A stretch of DNA of 59,175 bases from an uncultured Photobacterium sp. GTDB lineage: Bacteria; Pseudomonadota; Gammaproteobacteria; Enterobacterales; Vibrionaceae. The notes below the pieces were generated by a model, which did no database searches, had not been told where the DNA came from, and worked only from the letters and a program-made list of their open reading frames with translations. The stretch lies in contig NZ_CAMRAN010000024.1 in the NCBI RefSeq assembly GCF_947039875.1, forward strand, positions 1 to 59,175, given 5' to 3'. Below are positions 46,372 through 59,124 of this stretch, in pieces (positions within the stretch are counted from its first letter, which is position 1; each line of letters starts with the position of its first letter). Made by a program: the position numbers and the translations under genes.

Positions 46372-47979
46372 CTATTGCCGACACTGAGCAAATATATCTA
46401 ATTTAGCATCGTAAACTTTTGTTTTAACATCCATCATCCCCAATAATGAATGGAACAAGTTATCCTGTGAAAAACCACCAGCCGTTGCTTCACGTTGTAA
46501 ACATTGACGATTTATATGCTGACTGTGTTGATAAGCAGGTGACAACCATAAAATTAATGGCACCGTCGTTTGTTCTTTTGGCGCAATGGAATACGGCAAC
46601 CCATGTAAATAGACCCCATCTTCACCTAATGATTCACCATGATCTGCCATATAAATCATGGCAGTATTGGCTTTACTGTCATCTTGTTTAAGTATATCAA
46701 TCACACTGCTTAAAATATGATCGGTATATAAAATCGTATTATCGTAGGTATTTGTCACTTGCTTACGACTACACTCTTGCAAATTACTGGTATTACACGT
46801 TGGTTTAAATATTTTAAATTCAGGTGGATAACGGTCATCATATGTTGGACCATGACTACCAATAATATGCAAAACAATAAATGTATCTTGTTTGGCATCA
46901 TCAATTTGTGCCTGCAAATTTTTAAGTAAAACCGCATCATAACAAGTACCATCATGGCAAAGCTTAGGATCAACATCTGCATTAATAACAACATGCTTCA
47001 CCCTATCGCACACCCCTTTACAACCACTATCATTGTCTTTCCAAGACACATCAATACCTGCACGTTGTAAAATATCCATGGCGGTATCTTGATGACGTGC
47101 AGTGATAGCATCGTAATTGGCTTTATTCATCACAGAAAACATACAAGGTAATGATACTGCAGTTGCCGTACCACACGATTTTACATTTAAAAAACTAATA
47201 ACATTACGTTGAGATAAACCTGGGTTAGTCTCTCTAGCATACCCATTTAATGAATAATTCATTGAACGAGAAGCCTCACCAACGACCATTACAACAACAT
47301 TATGTTTATCACCTTGATGGGTATTTTGAGCATCTAATCCAATCTGAGTAAATGGCATTTTAGCTTCAATGAGCTGGTATTTAGTGTAACGGAAAGTGGC
47401 TGAAATATAATTGGTCGGATTAATCAGTGCTTTAATTTCAGAGTGGTTGCGTACTAATGACGCATAATCTTTATAATAACCCGCGGCAATAACAACAATA
47501 ACTAATAACGAAATAATAATACTTAAACTACGAGCAATTAATTCTTTTACTACAGAACGATAAATAACCTTAATTCGACATAATATAATTATAGGAAAAA
47601 GAGCAATAACAACAATCCATGCAAAACCAGCCACAGAAAAATAACTGCTCACTTCGGCTGAGTTTGTTTCAAATACATTAACAATCATGCCATAGTCAAA
47701 ATACGCCCCATAGTTGTACATGGCATATGTCGCTAAGCTTGAAAAGAAAATCATTATTACGAGTAATGGTCGTTGTATCCATGGCCATAATAATAGATTA
47801 AAAATAATGTTTAATGCTGCAATAATAAACAGTGGAATGGTCGCAATAAAAACCACATCATTAGTGCTGCTTTTTAGAAATAATTCACTTAAATATTTCC
47901 ATAAAGCAATGTTTTGTATCGCAGCAAAAAAGACAGCAACGAGTAATATATATTTGATGCTGGTTAAACGAAATTTCAT
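46372..47979 (-). CDS. eptA: Phosphoethanolamine--lipid A transferase (EptA type)
   Basis: A 535-residue inner membrane enzyme. Five membrane segments lie within residues 10-170, and a periplasmic alkaline-phosphatase-fold domain follows. The zinc ligand is E235 in VVGEASRS. The phosphoacceptor threonine is T273 in SCGTATAVSLPCMF, matching T285 of MCR-1. ADHGESLGEDGVYLHG holds the Asp/His ligands, and cysteines form the usual disulfide pairs. It moves phosphoethanolamine from phosphatidylethanolamine to lipid A and so lowers the charge seen by cationic peptides. dgkA lies 127 bp downstream in the same direction and can use the diacylglycerol made. Confidence 0.9.
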   Translation of the reverse strand: MKFRLTSIKYILLVAVFFAAIQNIALWKYLSELFLKSSTNDVVFIATIPLFIIAALNIIFNLLLWPWIQRPLLVIMIFFSSLATYAMYNYGAYFDYGMIVNVFETNSAEVSSYFSVAGFAWIVVIALFPIIILCRIKVIYRSVVKELIARSLSIIISLLVIVVIAAGYYKDYASLVRNHSEIKALINPTNYISATFRYTKYQLIEAKMPFTQIGLDAQNTHQGDKHNVVVMVVGEASRSMNYSLNGYARETNPGLSQRNVISFLNVKSCGTATAVSLPCMFSVMNKANYDAITARHQDTAMDILQRAGIDVSWKDNDSGCKGVCDRVKHVVINADVDPKLCHDGTCYDAVLLKNLQAQIDDAKQDTFIVLHIIGSHGPTYDDRYPPEFKIFKPTCNTSNLQECSRKQVTNTYDNTILYTDHILSSVIDILKQDDSKANTAMIYMADHGESLGEDGVYLHGLPYSIAPKEQTTVPLILWLSPAYQHSQHINRQCLQREATAGGFSQDNLFHSLLGMMDVKTKVYDAKLDIFAQCRQ

Positions 47980-48240
47980 TATGGAGTATTCCTAATATTT
48001 CATAACGATCACATAAACTACCAGCACATTTGTGGTGAAAAACCGCTGGTAAGCATAAAGCCAACCGTGGCTATCATTGTTCCATTTAAGAGCGATGATT
48101 ATGCCTATAAAGATAACTAATAGACATGCATCTAAACAATATGGTTTGAAGCATTAATGAAAACATAGATTGATATAATAGTAGCTCATTTTTTTATATT
48201 TATGAAAACTGTTACACTAAAAGCAGTAAAGGAGAATACT

Positions 48241-48648
48241 GTGAATACACCTCAACCTATTGATAAACTTGCTTGGCTTCATATTGACCAACGAAAATTA
48301 CTGGCTGTACGTTCATATGGAAAAGCACTCTATTATATTCCTGGCGGAAAACGTGATCCTGGTGAAACGGATGCTCAAGCATTAATACGAGAGATACAAG
48401 AAGAGCTATCGGTTGATCTCGTGCCAGAATCGCTATGTTATGCCAATAGCTTCCAAGCGCAAGCCCACGGTAAAGCACAAGGTATAATGGTTAACATGAC
48501 TTGCTACTATGCTGAATATAACGGCGATCTATTACCAGCCTCTGAAATTGAAGAAATTCGATGGATCAATACTAATAATACCGACATTAGTTCAAGTGCA
48601 ACATTAATGATCCTCGCATATTTGAAAGCACAAGATTTAATCGATTAA
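48241..48648 (+). CDS. NUDIX hydrolase
   Basis: A 135-residue protein with a complete Nudix box, GKRDPGETDAQALIREIQEEL (GX5EX7REXXEE pattern, residues 37-57 in part). I choose the GTG at 48241 because AAGGAG is six bases ahead; the ATG at 48202 has no ribosome site. Substrate (a nucleoside diphosphate linked to another group) cannot be told. It is single and converges with the GH63 gene. Confidence 0.85.
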   Translation: MNTPQPIDKLAWLHIDQRKLLAVRSYGKALYYIPGGKRDPGETDAQALIREIQEELSVDLVPESLCYANSFQAQAHGKAQGIMVNMTCYYAEYNGDLLPASEIEEIRWINTNNTDISSSATLMILAYLKAQDLID

Positions 48649-48692
48649 TATCCGCCAAATTCCGCTATTGGTCATGATGAAATCATCTATAT

Positions 48693-48725
48693 AAAAAACG
48701 CCAATACACAAATATGTATTGGCGT
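48693..48725 (-). terminator. Terminator between the NUDIX and GH63 genes
   Basis: ACGCCAATACA at 48698-48708 pairs with 48715-48725. On the minus strand six T follow, which suits the GH63 gene; the plus-strand tail is weaker. Confidence 0.75.
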
Positions 48726-48783
48726 GATTTAAAGGATACAAGGGGAAAAGTACCCTGCTTCTACTCAATAAAGCTTGATTGCC

Positions 48784-51414
<2,631 letters not shown>

Positions 51415-51972
51415 TTAAAATCCCCCGAGATTTAATGATGAGCTGCATCTTATAATTATTCGTACAGCTATTTTTTGTGGGCAGAATACAACCCGTACTC
51501 TGCAATTGCGGTGGATAATAAAGGTAAAAAAAACAACTAAAATTGAGGTAAATCACGTTTATTATTTTACTAAAATAGAGCACAAAAAATGGCAGAAACA
51601 TTTTGAAACACTTATTATAAAAAAAAGAATTTATATAGGAAGGAATATCACACTATAAAAATAAGACCTAAAAGGAATAAAAAATTCAATTATTAATAAG
51701 CTTATAAAATAAGCGTGAGACTATTATTTGTCCTGAAAATCATGTGATGTTGATACAAAAAATCGGTTTAATAAAGAAGAGAAATGCGATCTTCCATCCA
51801 AAAAATAATTCCCCGCCCAAAAGCACTTTATGTAACTTTTGTAACCATTTTAAATAAGTAATGTAACACTCAATAAAACACTTTTTTAATCAATTTGTGA
51901 ACTTTGTCACTATCAATTATTAAGAAATAAAAAAAGCACCATCAAGGTGCTTTAGTCTATTAGATATTATTT
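51415..51972. other. Intergenic region upstream of the GH63 gene
   Basis: About 560 bp. An imperfect palindrome GCAGAATAC..GTACTCTGC lies at 51480-51502 close to the GH63 start and could be an operator. GTAAC occurs three times at 51830-51868, two of them 10 bp apart. The antiporter terminator is at the right end. No gene is supported. Confidence 0.45.
51928..51953 (-). terminator. Terminator of the CPA antiporter gene
   Basis: AAAGCACC at 51933-51940 pairs with GGTGCTTT at 51946-51953; on the minus strand a T-run follows. Confidence 0.75.
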
Positions 51973-53763
51973 TTAATCTGTTTCTTTTACTAGAGCAATA
52001 ATCGTCCATCCTGCTTTTGCTTCTAATGTTGAAGTAACAGTAAATGGAACAATATTTTGCTTTAAATCAATCGCAAACAACGGAATAAGTGATGAACCTT
52101 TATACTGCTGAAAATAATCTTCCAGTGTAAAGTTATCACTTAATTTAGTGTGTTTAATTTCTCCACCTTGGTTAATTAAACTCGCCAACTTTTTATAACT
52201 GATATCATCGCCAAATAGCACCGCTCCGCTGTGAGCTTGAGTCGCAGAGTGCTTCTCTAGGCCACTATTATGCCGACGACCATTTAAGCGAAAGATATTA
52301 CGTTGCCCAAAATCTGTTTCATAATGGCTGGCTGCAACCGCATTAAAGTGTTTATCTGGAGTAAGTGCTAACAAATGTCCCACTCCAATTAAATCTAAAT
52401 ATTCATCGGCATGACTAGAGACCGCATTACCATAATAGGTTCCTAAACCGGCCATTCGAGCTGCGCGAATATAATCCCAGTTAGAATCAGTCATCACTAC
52501 TCGACAATCATATTTTTTAAGCGCTAATCCAATTTCTCGCGCAACATCATTAGCGCCAACAATTAAAAAGCCCTTTGGTGATGGTTCAGCAACCCCTAAT
52601 AAACGAGCAATAGGACGAGCAGTTAAACTTTGTAGTACCACAGTGCCGATAATCACCATGAAAGTCAGTGGTACTAACAGTTGAGCTCCAGCAACACCAT
52701 CATCGATTAATTTCAATGCAAATAAAGCTGAAATTGCTGCGGCAACAATACCTCTAGGTGCAACCCAAGCTAAAAATAATTTTTCTTTAAATGCTAACTG
52801 ACTAAACATTGTCGAAATAAAAATAGACGCAGGTCTTGCAACTAATTGAATTACCACAAATAACGTAATCGCCCCCCAACCTAATGCATGGAAATCAGCC
52901 AATTGAATACGGGATGCTAGAATTAAAAATAACCCTGAGATTAATAAAATAGTCAGGTTTTCTTTAAAGTGAAGAATATGACGAATATCAACATCTTTTG
53001 CATTAGCAAGCCACATGCCCATAACCGTAACGGCTAATAATCCGGCCTCTGATTCAAGCGCATTTGCGCCTGCAAATACACCGAGCACAACAGCTAACAC
53101 TGCAAACGGCTGTAAGTATTCAGGTAACAGGTGATTACGTAGCACATAAGCGATAAGCCAACCAGCCACGACACCAATCACTAAACCAACCAGCAACATA
53201 AGACCAAAGACTTCGAGGCTATGCAGCTGGCTACTAGACACAATAAACTCATACACAATTACCACAAAGATCGCCCCAATAGGGTCAATCAATATACCTT
53301 CCCAACGCAAAATATTAGCCAATTTTGCTTGTGGTCTCACGGTACGTAGTAAAGGCACAATTACTGTCGGCCCAGTTACGACCGTCATTGAGCCAAATAA
53401 AAACGCCAATGACCAACTGAAATCTAATAAATAGTGCGTCGCGATACTGGTAATAAACCACGTAATAATCGCACCAATAGTGACAATACTTTTTACGTTT
53501 TTTCTCACCGTTTTTATTTCAGCAAAATTCAGAGTTAAGCTACCCTCAAACAAAATTACTGCCACTGCTAATGAAATTAGCGGAAACAGTAAATCACCAA
53601 AAAGAATATTAGGGTTAAATATACCTGCTATAGGGCCAATAAATAAACCAGCAATAAGCAATAATAAGATCGCCGGTAACTTCATACGCCATGCAAGCCA
53701 TTGACATCCAAGCCCTAGTACCCCAAGGCCAGCAATCGTCAATCCAATCATTTCGTGATGCAT
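51973..53763 (-). CDS. CPA-type cation:proton antiporter with RCK (TrkA-N) domain
   Basis: A 596-residue inner membrane protein. The first 380 residues have about 12 hydrophobic segments with the antiporter parts LFEGSLTLN, TGPTVIVPLLR and EGILIDPIGA (acidic transport residues). Residues about 395-510 form a cytoplasmic Rossmann domain (GFLIVGANDVAREIGLAL) as in K+ transport regulators, and a further C-terminal stretch follows. It likely exchanges Na+ or K+ for H+; which ion is unclear. I favour the ATG at 53763; the frame can be opened to 53802 only with a TTG start. Confidence 0.87.
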   Translation of the reverse strand: MHHEMIGLTIAGLGVLGLGCQWLAWRMKLPAILLLLIAGLFIGPIAGIFNPNILFGDLLFPLISLAVAVILFEGSLTLNFAEIKTVRKNVKSIVTIGAIITWFITSIATHYLLDFSWSLAFLFGSMTVVTGPTVIVPLLRTVRPQAKLANILRWEGILIDPIGAIFVVIVYEFIVSSSQLHSLEVFGLMLLVGLVIGVVAGWLIAYVLRNHLLPEYLQPFAVLAVVLGVFAGANALESEAGLLAVTVMGMWLANAKDVDIRHILHFKENLTILLISGLFLILASRIQLADFHALGWGAITLFVVIQLVARPASIFISTMFSQLAFKEKLFLAWVAPRGIVAAAISALFALKLIDDGVAGAQLLVPLTFMVIIGTVVLQSLTARPIARLLGVAEPSPKGFLIVGANDVAREIGLALKKYDCRVVMTDSNWDYIRAARMAGLGTYYGNAVSSHADEYLDLIGVGHLLALTPDKHFNAVAASHYETDFGQRNIFRLNGRRHNSGLEKHSATQAHSGAVLFGDDISYKKLASLINQGGEIKHTKLSDNFTLEDYFQQYKGSSLIPLFAIDLKQNIVPFTVTSTLEAKAGWTIIALVKETD

Positions 53764-53934
53764 AAATGGATACTCTATTAAAAAATACAAGACAAATAGC
53801 AATACGATGTCATCCCTTAAATCATTAACTTGAGAATGTTAACTTAGGGAATAAGTACACGCATGCACTACAATTAAATCACAATACAGATACAATAAAC
53901 TAGCAACCATTATGATTATTCTGCTTTACAAGAA

Positions 53935-53956
53935 TAAAAAAGCCGATGCTGGCTTT
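53935..53956 (-). terminator. Terminator of dbpA
   Basis: A short stem AAAGCC/GGCTTT (53939-53944 with 53951-53956) is followed by TTTTTT on the minus strand, about 55 bases after the stop. Confidence 0.5.
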
Positions 53957-54012
53957 ATTTAAAAAGCACAACACCGGCATCATTATAATTGTAATAAAAA
54001 GCTGTATGTCAG

Positions 54013-55398
54013 TTAACGTAGTTGACGTGAACGGAAGTTACGTCCTTTAATACGCCCTTTTTCTAATTTTTGTAAAGCCTCACGAGCGACCTCACGCTTA
54101 ACTGCAACATAAGCACAGTGATCAAAGACATTGATCTTACCCACTGCTGCACCCGCAATACCTTTATCACCCGTTAATGCGCCTAAAATATCACCCGGAC
54201 GTACTTTTTGCTTCTTACCGCCATCGATCATTAACGTGATCATTTCAGGACGGAAAGTCGGTTGATCTAATAAATTACCGGCAGGTAAAGCTTCGCCTTC
54301 AATATCACGATCAAGGTAATCTTCAAGTAATTTAACTTTGTAATGCTCTTTATCGCTAAATAATGAACATGCAATACCTTTACTTCCCGCACGACCAGTA
54401 CGGCCAATACGGTGAACGTGCACTTCTGTATCACGTGCTAAATGGTAGTTAATTACCATATCAAGATTATCAATATCTAAGCCACGAGCTGCAACGTCAG
54501 TCGCCACTAGGATTGATTTACTTTTATTAGAGAATAGAACTAAAGTACGATCACGCTCACGTTGTTCTAAGTCACCATGCAATGCAATAGAACTAAACCC
54601 AAAGTCTTCTAAATCATCAGACATCTCTTGTGCTTCACGTTTGGTGTTACAGAAGATCACACATGATTCAGGACGGTGTTGATTCAATAATAAACGCACC
54701 GCATCTAAACGCGCTTCATTACCACTTACTTTGTAAAAGTGCTGTGAAATACTGCTATCATCATGGCTAGATTCTACTTTTACTTGCACCGGGTTTTTCA
54801 TAATGCGCTTTGCAATAGAGGCAATTTGATCTGGGTAAGTTGCACTGAATAACAATGTTTGACGCTCACTTGGCGCAGCATCAATAATCACATCTAATGA
54901 ATCTTGAAAACCCATTTCTAGCATGCGGTCAGCTTCATCAAGCACTAACGTATTTAGCTCATCAAGACACAAGAAACCTTTGTGAACATGTTCTTCAATA
55001 CGACCAGGCGTACCCACAATAATATGTGCTCCGTGCTCTAATGAACCAATTTGAGGTCCAAATGGCATACCACCGCATAAAGTCAGCACTTTAATATTAT
55101 GAATAGCACGTGCTAAACGACGGATCTCTTTAGCAACTTGATCGGCAAGTTCACGTGTTGGACATAATACTAATGTTTGTACACGGAAACGTTTTACATT
55201 AAGGTTATTTAATAATCCTAAGCCAAACGCAGCGGTTTTACCTGATCCTGTTTTACCTTGAGCAATGACATCCTTGCCATCAATAATAAGTGGAAGACTC
55301 TGAGCTTGAATAGGTGTCATTGCTTCATAACCTAAAGAGTCTAAATTACTCAATAGATCAGAATGAAGATTTAAGGTAGAAAATGCCGTCTGACTCAA
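54013..55398 (-). CDS. dbpA: ATP-dependent RNA helicase DbpA
   Basis: A 461-residue DEAD-box helicase. The Q motif MTPIQAQSLP is at 27-36, Walker A GKTGSGKT at 48-55, DEAD near 153-156, SAT near 185 and HRIGRTGR near 330. The C-terminal 75 residues form the RNA-binding domain that fixes DbpA to helix 92 of 23S rRNA (HCAYVAVKREVA, KGRIKGRNFRSRQLR). It acts in large ribosomal subunit maturation. The gene is single, transcribed away from the pilin-like gene. Confidence 0.95.
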   Translation of the reverse strand: MSQTAFSTLNLHSDLLSNLDSLGYEAMTPIQAQSLPLIIDGKDVIAQGKTGSGKTAAFGLGLLNNLNVKRFRVQTLVLCPTRELADQVAKEIRRLARAIHNIKVLTLCGGMPFGPQIGSLEHGAHIIVGTPGRIEEHVHKGFLCLDELNTLVLDEADRMLEMGFQDSLDVIIDAAPSERQTLLFSATYPDQIASIAKRIMKNPVQVKVESSHDDSSISQHFYKVSGNEARLDAVRLLLNQHRPESCVIFCNTKREAQEMSDDLEDFGFSSIALHGDLEQRERDRTLVLFSNKSKSILVATDVAARGLDIDNLDMVINYHLARDTEVHVHRIGRTGRAGSKGIACSLFSDKEHYKVKLLEDYLDRDIEGEALPAGNLLDQPTFRPEMITLMIDGGKKQKVRPGDILGALTGDKGIAGAAVGKINVFDHCAYVAVKREVAREALQKLEKGRIKGRNFRSRQLR

Positions 55399-55681
55399 AA
55401 TGATGTCCTGTAAACGTCAACATATATCAGTATTTTCAACAAGAAACATAACTGTAATATGTACTAAAAATAAAATCAGTATGTCGAAACACATACGTTG
55501 GGTGCCGACACTAACAGCTAACGCCTTTGCTGACAATGTATACGGCTATTTTGCCATAAAATATTCAACTAAAAACATACCCCAATGATGGCACACAATA
55601 TTAAACACGGTCAGCAGATTGACTTACCGGGCCAGAATTATACAATTTAGGCATATATTATGTCTTTATCTGATGACCCAT

Positions 55682-56239
55682 ATGAAAAAAAATGGATTTA
55701 CCTTAATAGAACTTGTCGTTGTAATTGTTATTTTAGGTATTCTTGCCGTGGTCGCTGCGCCTAAATTTATGAACTTACAAGTTGACGCTAGAAATGCAGC
55801 ATTAAAAGGGTTAGAGGGTGCTCTAAAATCAGCATTAGGTGTTGGCTATTCAAAATTAGCAATTGCTGGATTAGAAAATAATCGATATGTAACAAATAGA
55901 GAAAAGAATCCTGATGAAGACGATCATTTCACTTTTTTAGCTAAATTTCCTATTCCTGGGTGTAAAAAAGATAATCCTTGTACATTTTATTATGGATACC
56001 CAGAAGCGACAGAAACAACATTTCAACAGCTTATGACAAATTTAGGCTCAGAATGGATTATGATCAGAGATAACGGGAAACTAGATTTTACTTTTAGCAA
56101 GTTTTCAAAAAAATCAACTACGCCAGATAGTAATGGTGATTTCCCTATAATTAGAGATCGTGATAATTGTTATATTGAATATACACCACCTACATCAGTC
56201 ACATCAGGTTATACGCTAAAGCTGATAAAATGCAGTTAA
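55682..56239 (+). CDS. Orphan type IV pilin-like protein (MSHA-pilin-like)
   Basis: A 185-residue prepilin. The leader MKKNG is followed by the cleavage/methylation site G-F-T-L-I-E with E5 in the mature protein, then a 20-residue hydrophobic helix ([19 protein letters not shown]). The sequence after it ([18 protein letters not shown]) resembles MSHA-type pilins. The C-terminal part has two cysteines (about 163 and 184) that can close the usual D-loop, and another pair, GCKKDNPC. I start at the ATG at 55682, since longer frames would spoil the leader; there is no clear ribosome site. No pilus assembly genes are near. It would use machinery encoded elsewhere. Confidence 0.8.
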   Translation: MKKNGFTLIELVVVIVILGILAVVAAPKFMNLQVDARNAALKGLEGALKSALGVGYSKLAIAGLENNRYVTNREKNPDEDDHFTFLAKFPIPGCKKDNPCTFYYGYPEATETTFQQLMTNLGSEWIMIRDNGKLDFTFSKFSKKSTTPDSNGDFPIIRDRDNCYIEYTPPTSVTSGYTLKLIKCS

Positions 56240-56497
56240 TTAATATTTACCTAGCCTCTTAAAAAACAACGTCTATTTACTCAAAAAATATTATAACCAA
56301 TTAGTAATAGGCGTATTTTTTCTAAAATAATTGACCTCATTTAATGAAAATTAAGTTCACGAAGTGAAAAATTGCACAACCTACGTCGCTGTGCGATTAT
56401 AATATTAATAATTTGAGATATCGCTACTCTACTCAACGTCTTTTGTTATTAATAGGTAGAGCAGCCATGATCCCCTTTACAGCAGGAATTAACCTTT

Positions 56498-56815
56498 ATG
56501 AGTCAGCCAGAAAATGACCTCATCAAAGCCAGTGAAAATAAATTACACAATGAATTTAATACCACTCAATTTCAGATAGCTCGTGTACTAAGTATTACAT
56601 TTAATGTCATATTAATTCTTGCTCAAATAAAATTAATCAAAGATCACGAAATTGATATAAAAACCTATGGTGTTTTTATTTTTTGTAATATCAGTATATT
56701 AGTCAACATCCTAGCACCAAGGCTAACAAAATTAACACTAAAACAAGTAGGTAAGTACACAGCAATACCAACTATCATTAGTGTGTTTTTATTTCTTAGC
56801 CAAACCTTCGCTTAA
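56498..56815 (+). CDS. Small membrane protein of unknown function
   Basis: A 105-residue protein with a polar N-terminal 28 residues and three hydrophobic stretches (about 29-45, 57-72 and 86-103). AGGAA precedes the ATG by nine bases and a strong terminator follows, so it looks like a real, single gene. I do not recognise a family. It is not obviously linked with the pilin gene, from which 258 bp separate it. Confidence 0.6.
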   Translation: MSQPENDLIKASENKLHNEFNTTQFQIARVLSITFNVILILAQIKLIKDHEIDIKTYGVFIFCNISILVNILAPRLTKLTLKQVGKYTAIPTIISVFLFLSQTFA

Positions 56816-56830
56816 ATAGACAGTAAATAT

Positions 56831-56877
56831 CTGATTAATCACCTTATAATACTGAGTGATTAATCAGCTTTTTTATT
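56831..56877 (+). terminator. Terminator of the small membrane protein gene
   Basis: CTGATTAATCAC at 56831-56842 pairs perfectly with 56856-56867; CTTTTTTATTT follows. Confidence 0.85.
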
Positions 56878-56892
56878 TAATCCATCAATGGC

Positions 56893-57900
56893 TTATTTAT
56901 CAATAGTAAAAGTAAAGAATTGACTGGTGCCATTATCATTGTCACTCACGATGTAACCACTCGCTTTTTTATTTGTTTGGGTTTCAATCGCAATAGATTC
57001 CGCTTTTGTAATAATCGCTTTACCGTTATTTTTCAGCTCTTTAGTATTATAGCCAGTTAAATCAATTGATGATTTATTTGCTAAGGCTTTCAATGGTAAT
57101 ACACCAACAAAACTCCCCTGAATCGCGCCATCGCTGATGCTGCTATTATTATTACCTTCAACGGATGCAGTAAACAGCATGCTATCAGCATCTTTCCAAT
57201 AATCGGCACCAGAGAAGCAAGCCTGTACACCATTAATTTTAGGCAATTGAACTTGATATACTTTTAAAGAAGGCAATGCTTGCGTTTTACCTTCTAAATA
57301 AGACATTAATTCATTTTTATCCATTGTGAAAATGGCATTTTTACCCTCATTACCTCTATTAAAGATAAAGATTTCATTACCAGTGCTCGCAATACCTTCA
57401 ATATTGATTTTTTCTTGTTGAGTAAAATTTGCTACTTTATGCAGTTGAGCATATAAGTTAGACAGTGACAATTTTTGATTTTCACCGCCATTGACAGGCA
57501 TCAAATAAGCTTGCTCACGTAAGACTGCTTTACTACCAGAGCCCATCACTAAGTAATAAGGCTTATTAAGGTAATTAACCATTGTCATTGATTCAAAATC
57601 AGGCTTTATTTTGTAATTAATACGATTTTGTTCATTAACAGAAAAATGCTCAATCAATGTTTTTTTATTAATTTTAAAATCGTTATTAACACTAAATAGC
57701 CAAGGTGAATCATCACCCACGACCATGATTTTACCATTATTCACAACCATGCCAGAACCTGAAGAAAGATTATGATTAACGGTTGAATTCGCAATATCAA
57801 ATGTAAATGAATGCGATGAATCAGCTGATGGTGAACAACCTGTAACAAGTAATGTTAACGCGCTAAAAAGACTAACTTTTGCTATTTTTTTAATATTCAT
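56893..57900 (-). CDS. Lipoprotein of unknown function (beta-propeller-like, possibly DUF6929)
   Basis: A 335-residue protein with a lipoprotein signal: LLVTGC with the acylated Cys at residue 22, followed by a Ser-rich linker. The body is strand-rich with stretches like MVVNNGKIMVVGDD, FESMTMVNYLNKPYYLVMGSGSKA, INIEGIASTGNEIFIFNRG and AESIAIET, which read like blades of a beta-propeller and remind me of DUF6929/esterase-like phytase-type proteins. The Ser after the Cys favours sorting to the outer membrane. It stands alone; function unknown. Confidence 0.65.
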   Translation of the reverse strand: MNIKKIAKVSLFSALTLLVTGCSPSADSSHSFTFDIANSTVNHNLSSGSGMVVNNGKIMVVGDDSPWLFSVNNDFKINKKTLIEHFSVNEQNRINYKIKPDFESMTMVNYLNKPYYLVMGSGSKAVLREQAYLMPVNGGENQKLSLSNLYAQLHKVANFTQQEKINIEGIASTGNEIFIFNRGNEGKNAIFTMDKNELMSYLEGKTQALPSLKVYQVQLPKINGVQACFSGADYWKDADSMLFTASVEGNNNSSISDGAIQGSFVGVLPLKALANKSSIDLTGYNTKELKNNGKAIITKAESIAIETQTNKKASGYIVSDNDNGTSQFFTFTIDK

Positions 57901-58404
57901 TAGTTTTACATATTGAAATATTTAAGAGTGAAAAAATATTACGCTCATAATTACAGCAAAAAAAGATATGCAAACATATTTTCTATAAAACGTACTATAA
58001 AAAATAAAAAAGCGTTTGTAATAAGTAAAAATTCATTTAATAAAAAAGAGTAACCATTATATATTATAAATGATCACTCTTTTTTATAGGGAGGTTGTAT
58101 AACCACGGCCCTAAATAACTAATGTCGTACTGGTTTTGCTAGCCATACTAATGAAATCAGTAATAATATTATTTACCGCGTAACAATCGATGATGAAAAA
58201 CTACCAAATAAAGTCCAGAAGAATATTGATTATGCAACCGCATTTACTATTTGATCAGGTTTAACACTATTTACAATTAAATTTTGGAGTGGCATAAAAA
58301 AGGCCAAGCCCCAAAGCAGGTTTTTACAGGAACAGTTGACCGTTTTTCATCAAGCATTGCAAACTTAAACTAGGGTGTAAACTTTTCTTACTTAATACTT
58401 CTCT
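57901..58404. other. Intergenic region left of the IS110 remnant
   Basis: About 500 bp: the promoter side of the lipoprotein gene, the hairpin at 58042-58085 and then about 300 bp with no open frame. The latter may be the worn end of the insertion element, but I cannot define its terminal sequence. Confidence 0.45.
58042..58085. terminator. AT-rich palindrome, possible terminator
   Basis: AAAAAAGAGT at 58042-58051 pairs with ACTCTTTTTT at 58076-58085, and CATT/AATG pairs inside it. No gene clearly ends here on either strand. Confidence 0.5.
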
Positions 58405-59078
58405 TGCTTAACTATACAGTTTTAAATTCACAATACGCGTTAATTTATTGGCTAGGGCCACAATTGCTTTCGTTTTACCGCTTCGCAATGCAAGTCCATT
58501 GAACCATCGACTTAATGCATCTGTTCGCTCTGGTGTGTATTTAGAAACAGATCTTACCCCATGTATGAGTAATGCCCTGAGTTCATTGTTGCCATTTTTG
58601 GTTATCTTTCCAAGTTTGGTTTTGCCACTGGGACTAAACCGCACCATGCAGATAATTACCTGCCATTTAAGAGCTGTTTTCCTGAATCAACCTGGCTGAA
58701 AAATGTTGCGGTTACAATTGGACCAAATCTAGGAATCGCTAATAAGGTTTGATAACGTGGTTATTGTTTGCAAAGAACTTCAAGATCCAGAGTTAATGAC
58801 TTTATTTCATCGGTAAATATGTTGATTTCAGTAAGCAAATCATGAAGTATTCTTCTCATTATTATAAATAATTCATTATCAGGATCTTCTAAAGCAATAG
58901 ATACTTGTTCTCTTAAAGCTTTTTGCTATGATCACCCCATACTCGCTGGCTAAGCCTTTCAATTGATTGGCATTTGCTAGCCGCTGTTTTACTCTTCGTT
59001 GCCTGATACACCTTATTGATTTAATGCCTTGCCGTTCAATTATTTTAGTTGTGTTGCAACCATTTAGAAATATCACTT
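58405..59078 (-). pseudogene. Decayed IS110-family transposase
   Basis: Pieces of an IS110/IS1111-type transposase are seen in several minus-strand frames. A middle part with ANANQLKGLASEYGVII is at 58879-59078. A helical part follows (EDPDNELF..EIKSLTLDLEVL), then LAIPRFGPIVTATFFSQ, and the C-terminal part KTKLGKITKNGNNELRALLIHG runs to 58408. Between them are an in-frame TAA at 58761-58763, further stops and frame changes near 58650 and 58880. The N-terminal DEDD catalytic part is missing. It is non-functional and abuts the tRNA-Asn terminator. Confidence 0.85.
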
Positions 59079-59090
59079 TATCCAGACGTA

Positions 59091-59115
59091 AAAAAGCCCG
59101 CAATTTCTTGCGGGC
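59091..59115 (-). terminator. Terminator of tRNA-Asn
   Basis: GCCCGCAA and TTGCGGGC around a short loop, with five T on the minus strand, lie 10 bases after the tRNA 3' end. Confidence 0.85.
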
Positions 59116-59124
59116 TTCTCTGTT

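Noticed and set aside
47245..47290. Apparent loss of the catalytic threonine in the EptA-like protein (GEAS instead of GET)
   Set aside because: By comparison with MCR-1 the nucleophile is the Thr in the CGTxTA stretch, which is present as T273; the Glu of GEAS is the metal ligand and is also present.
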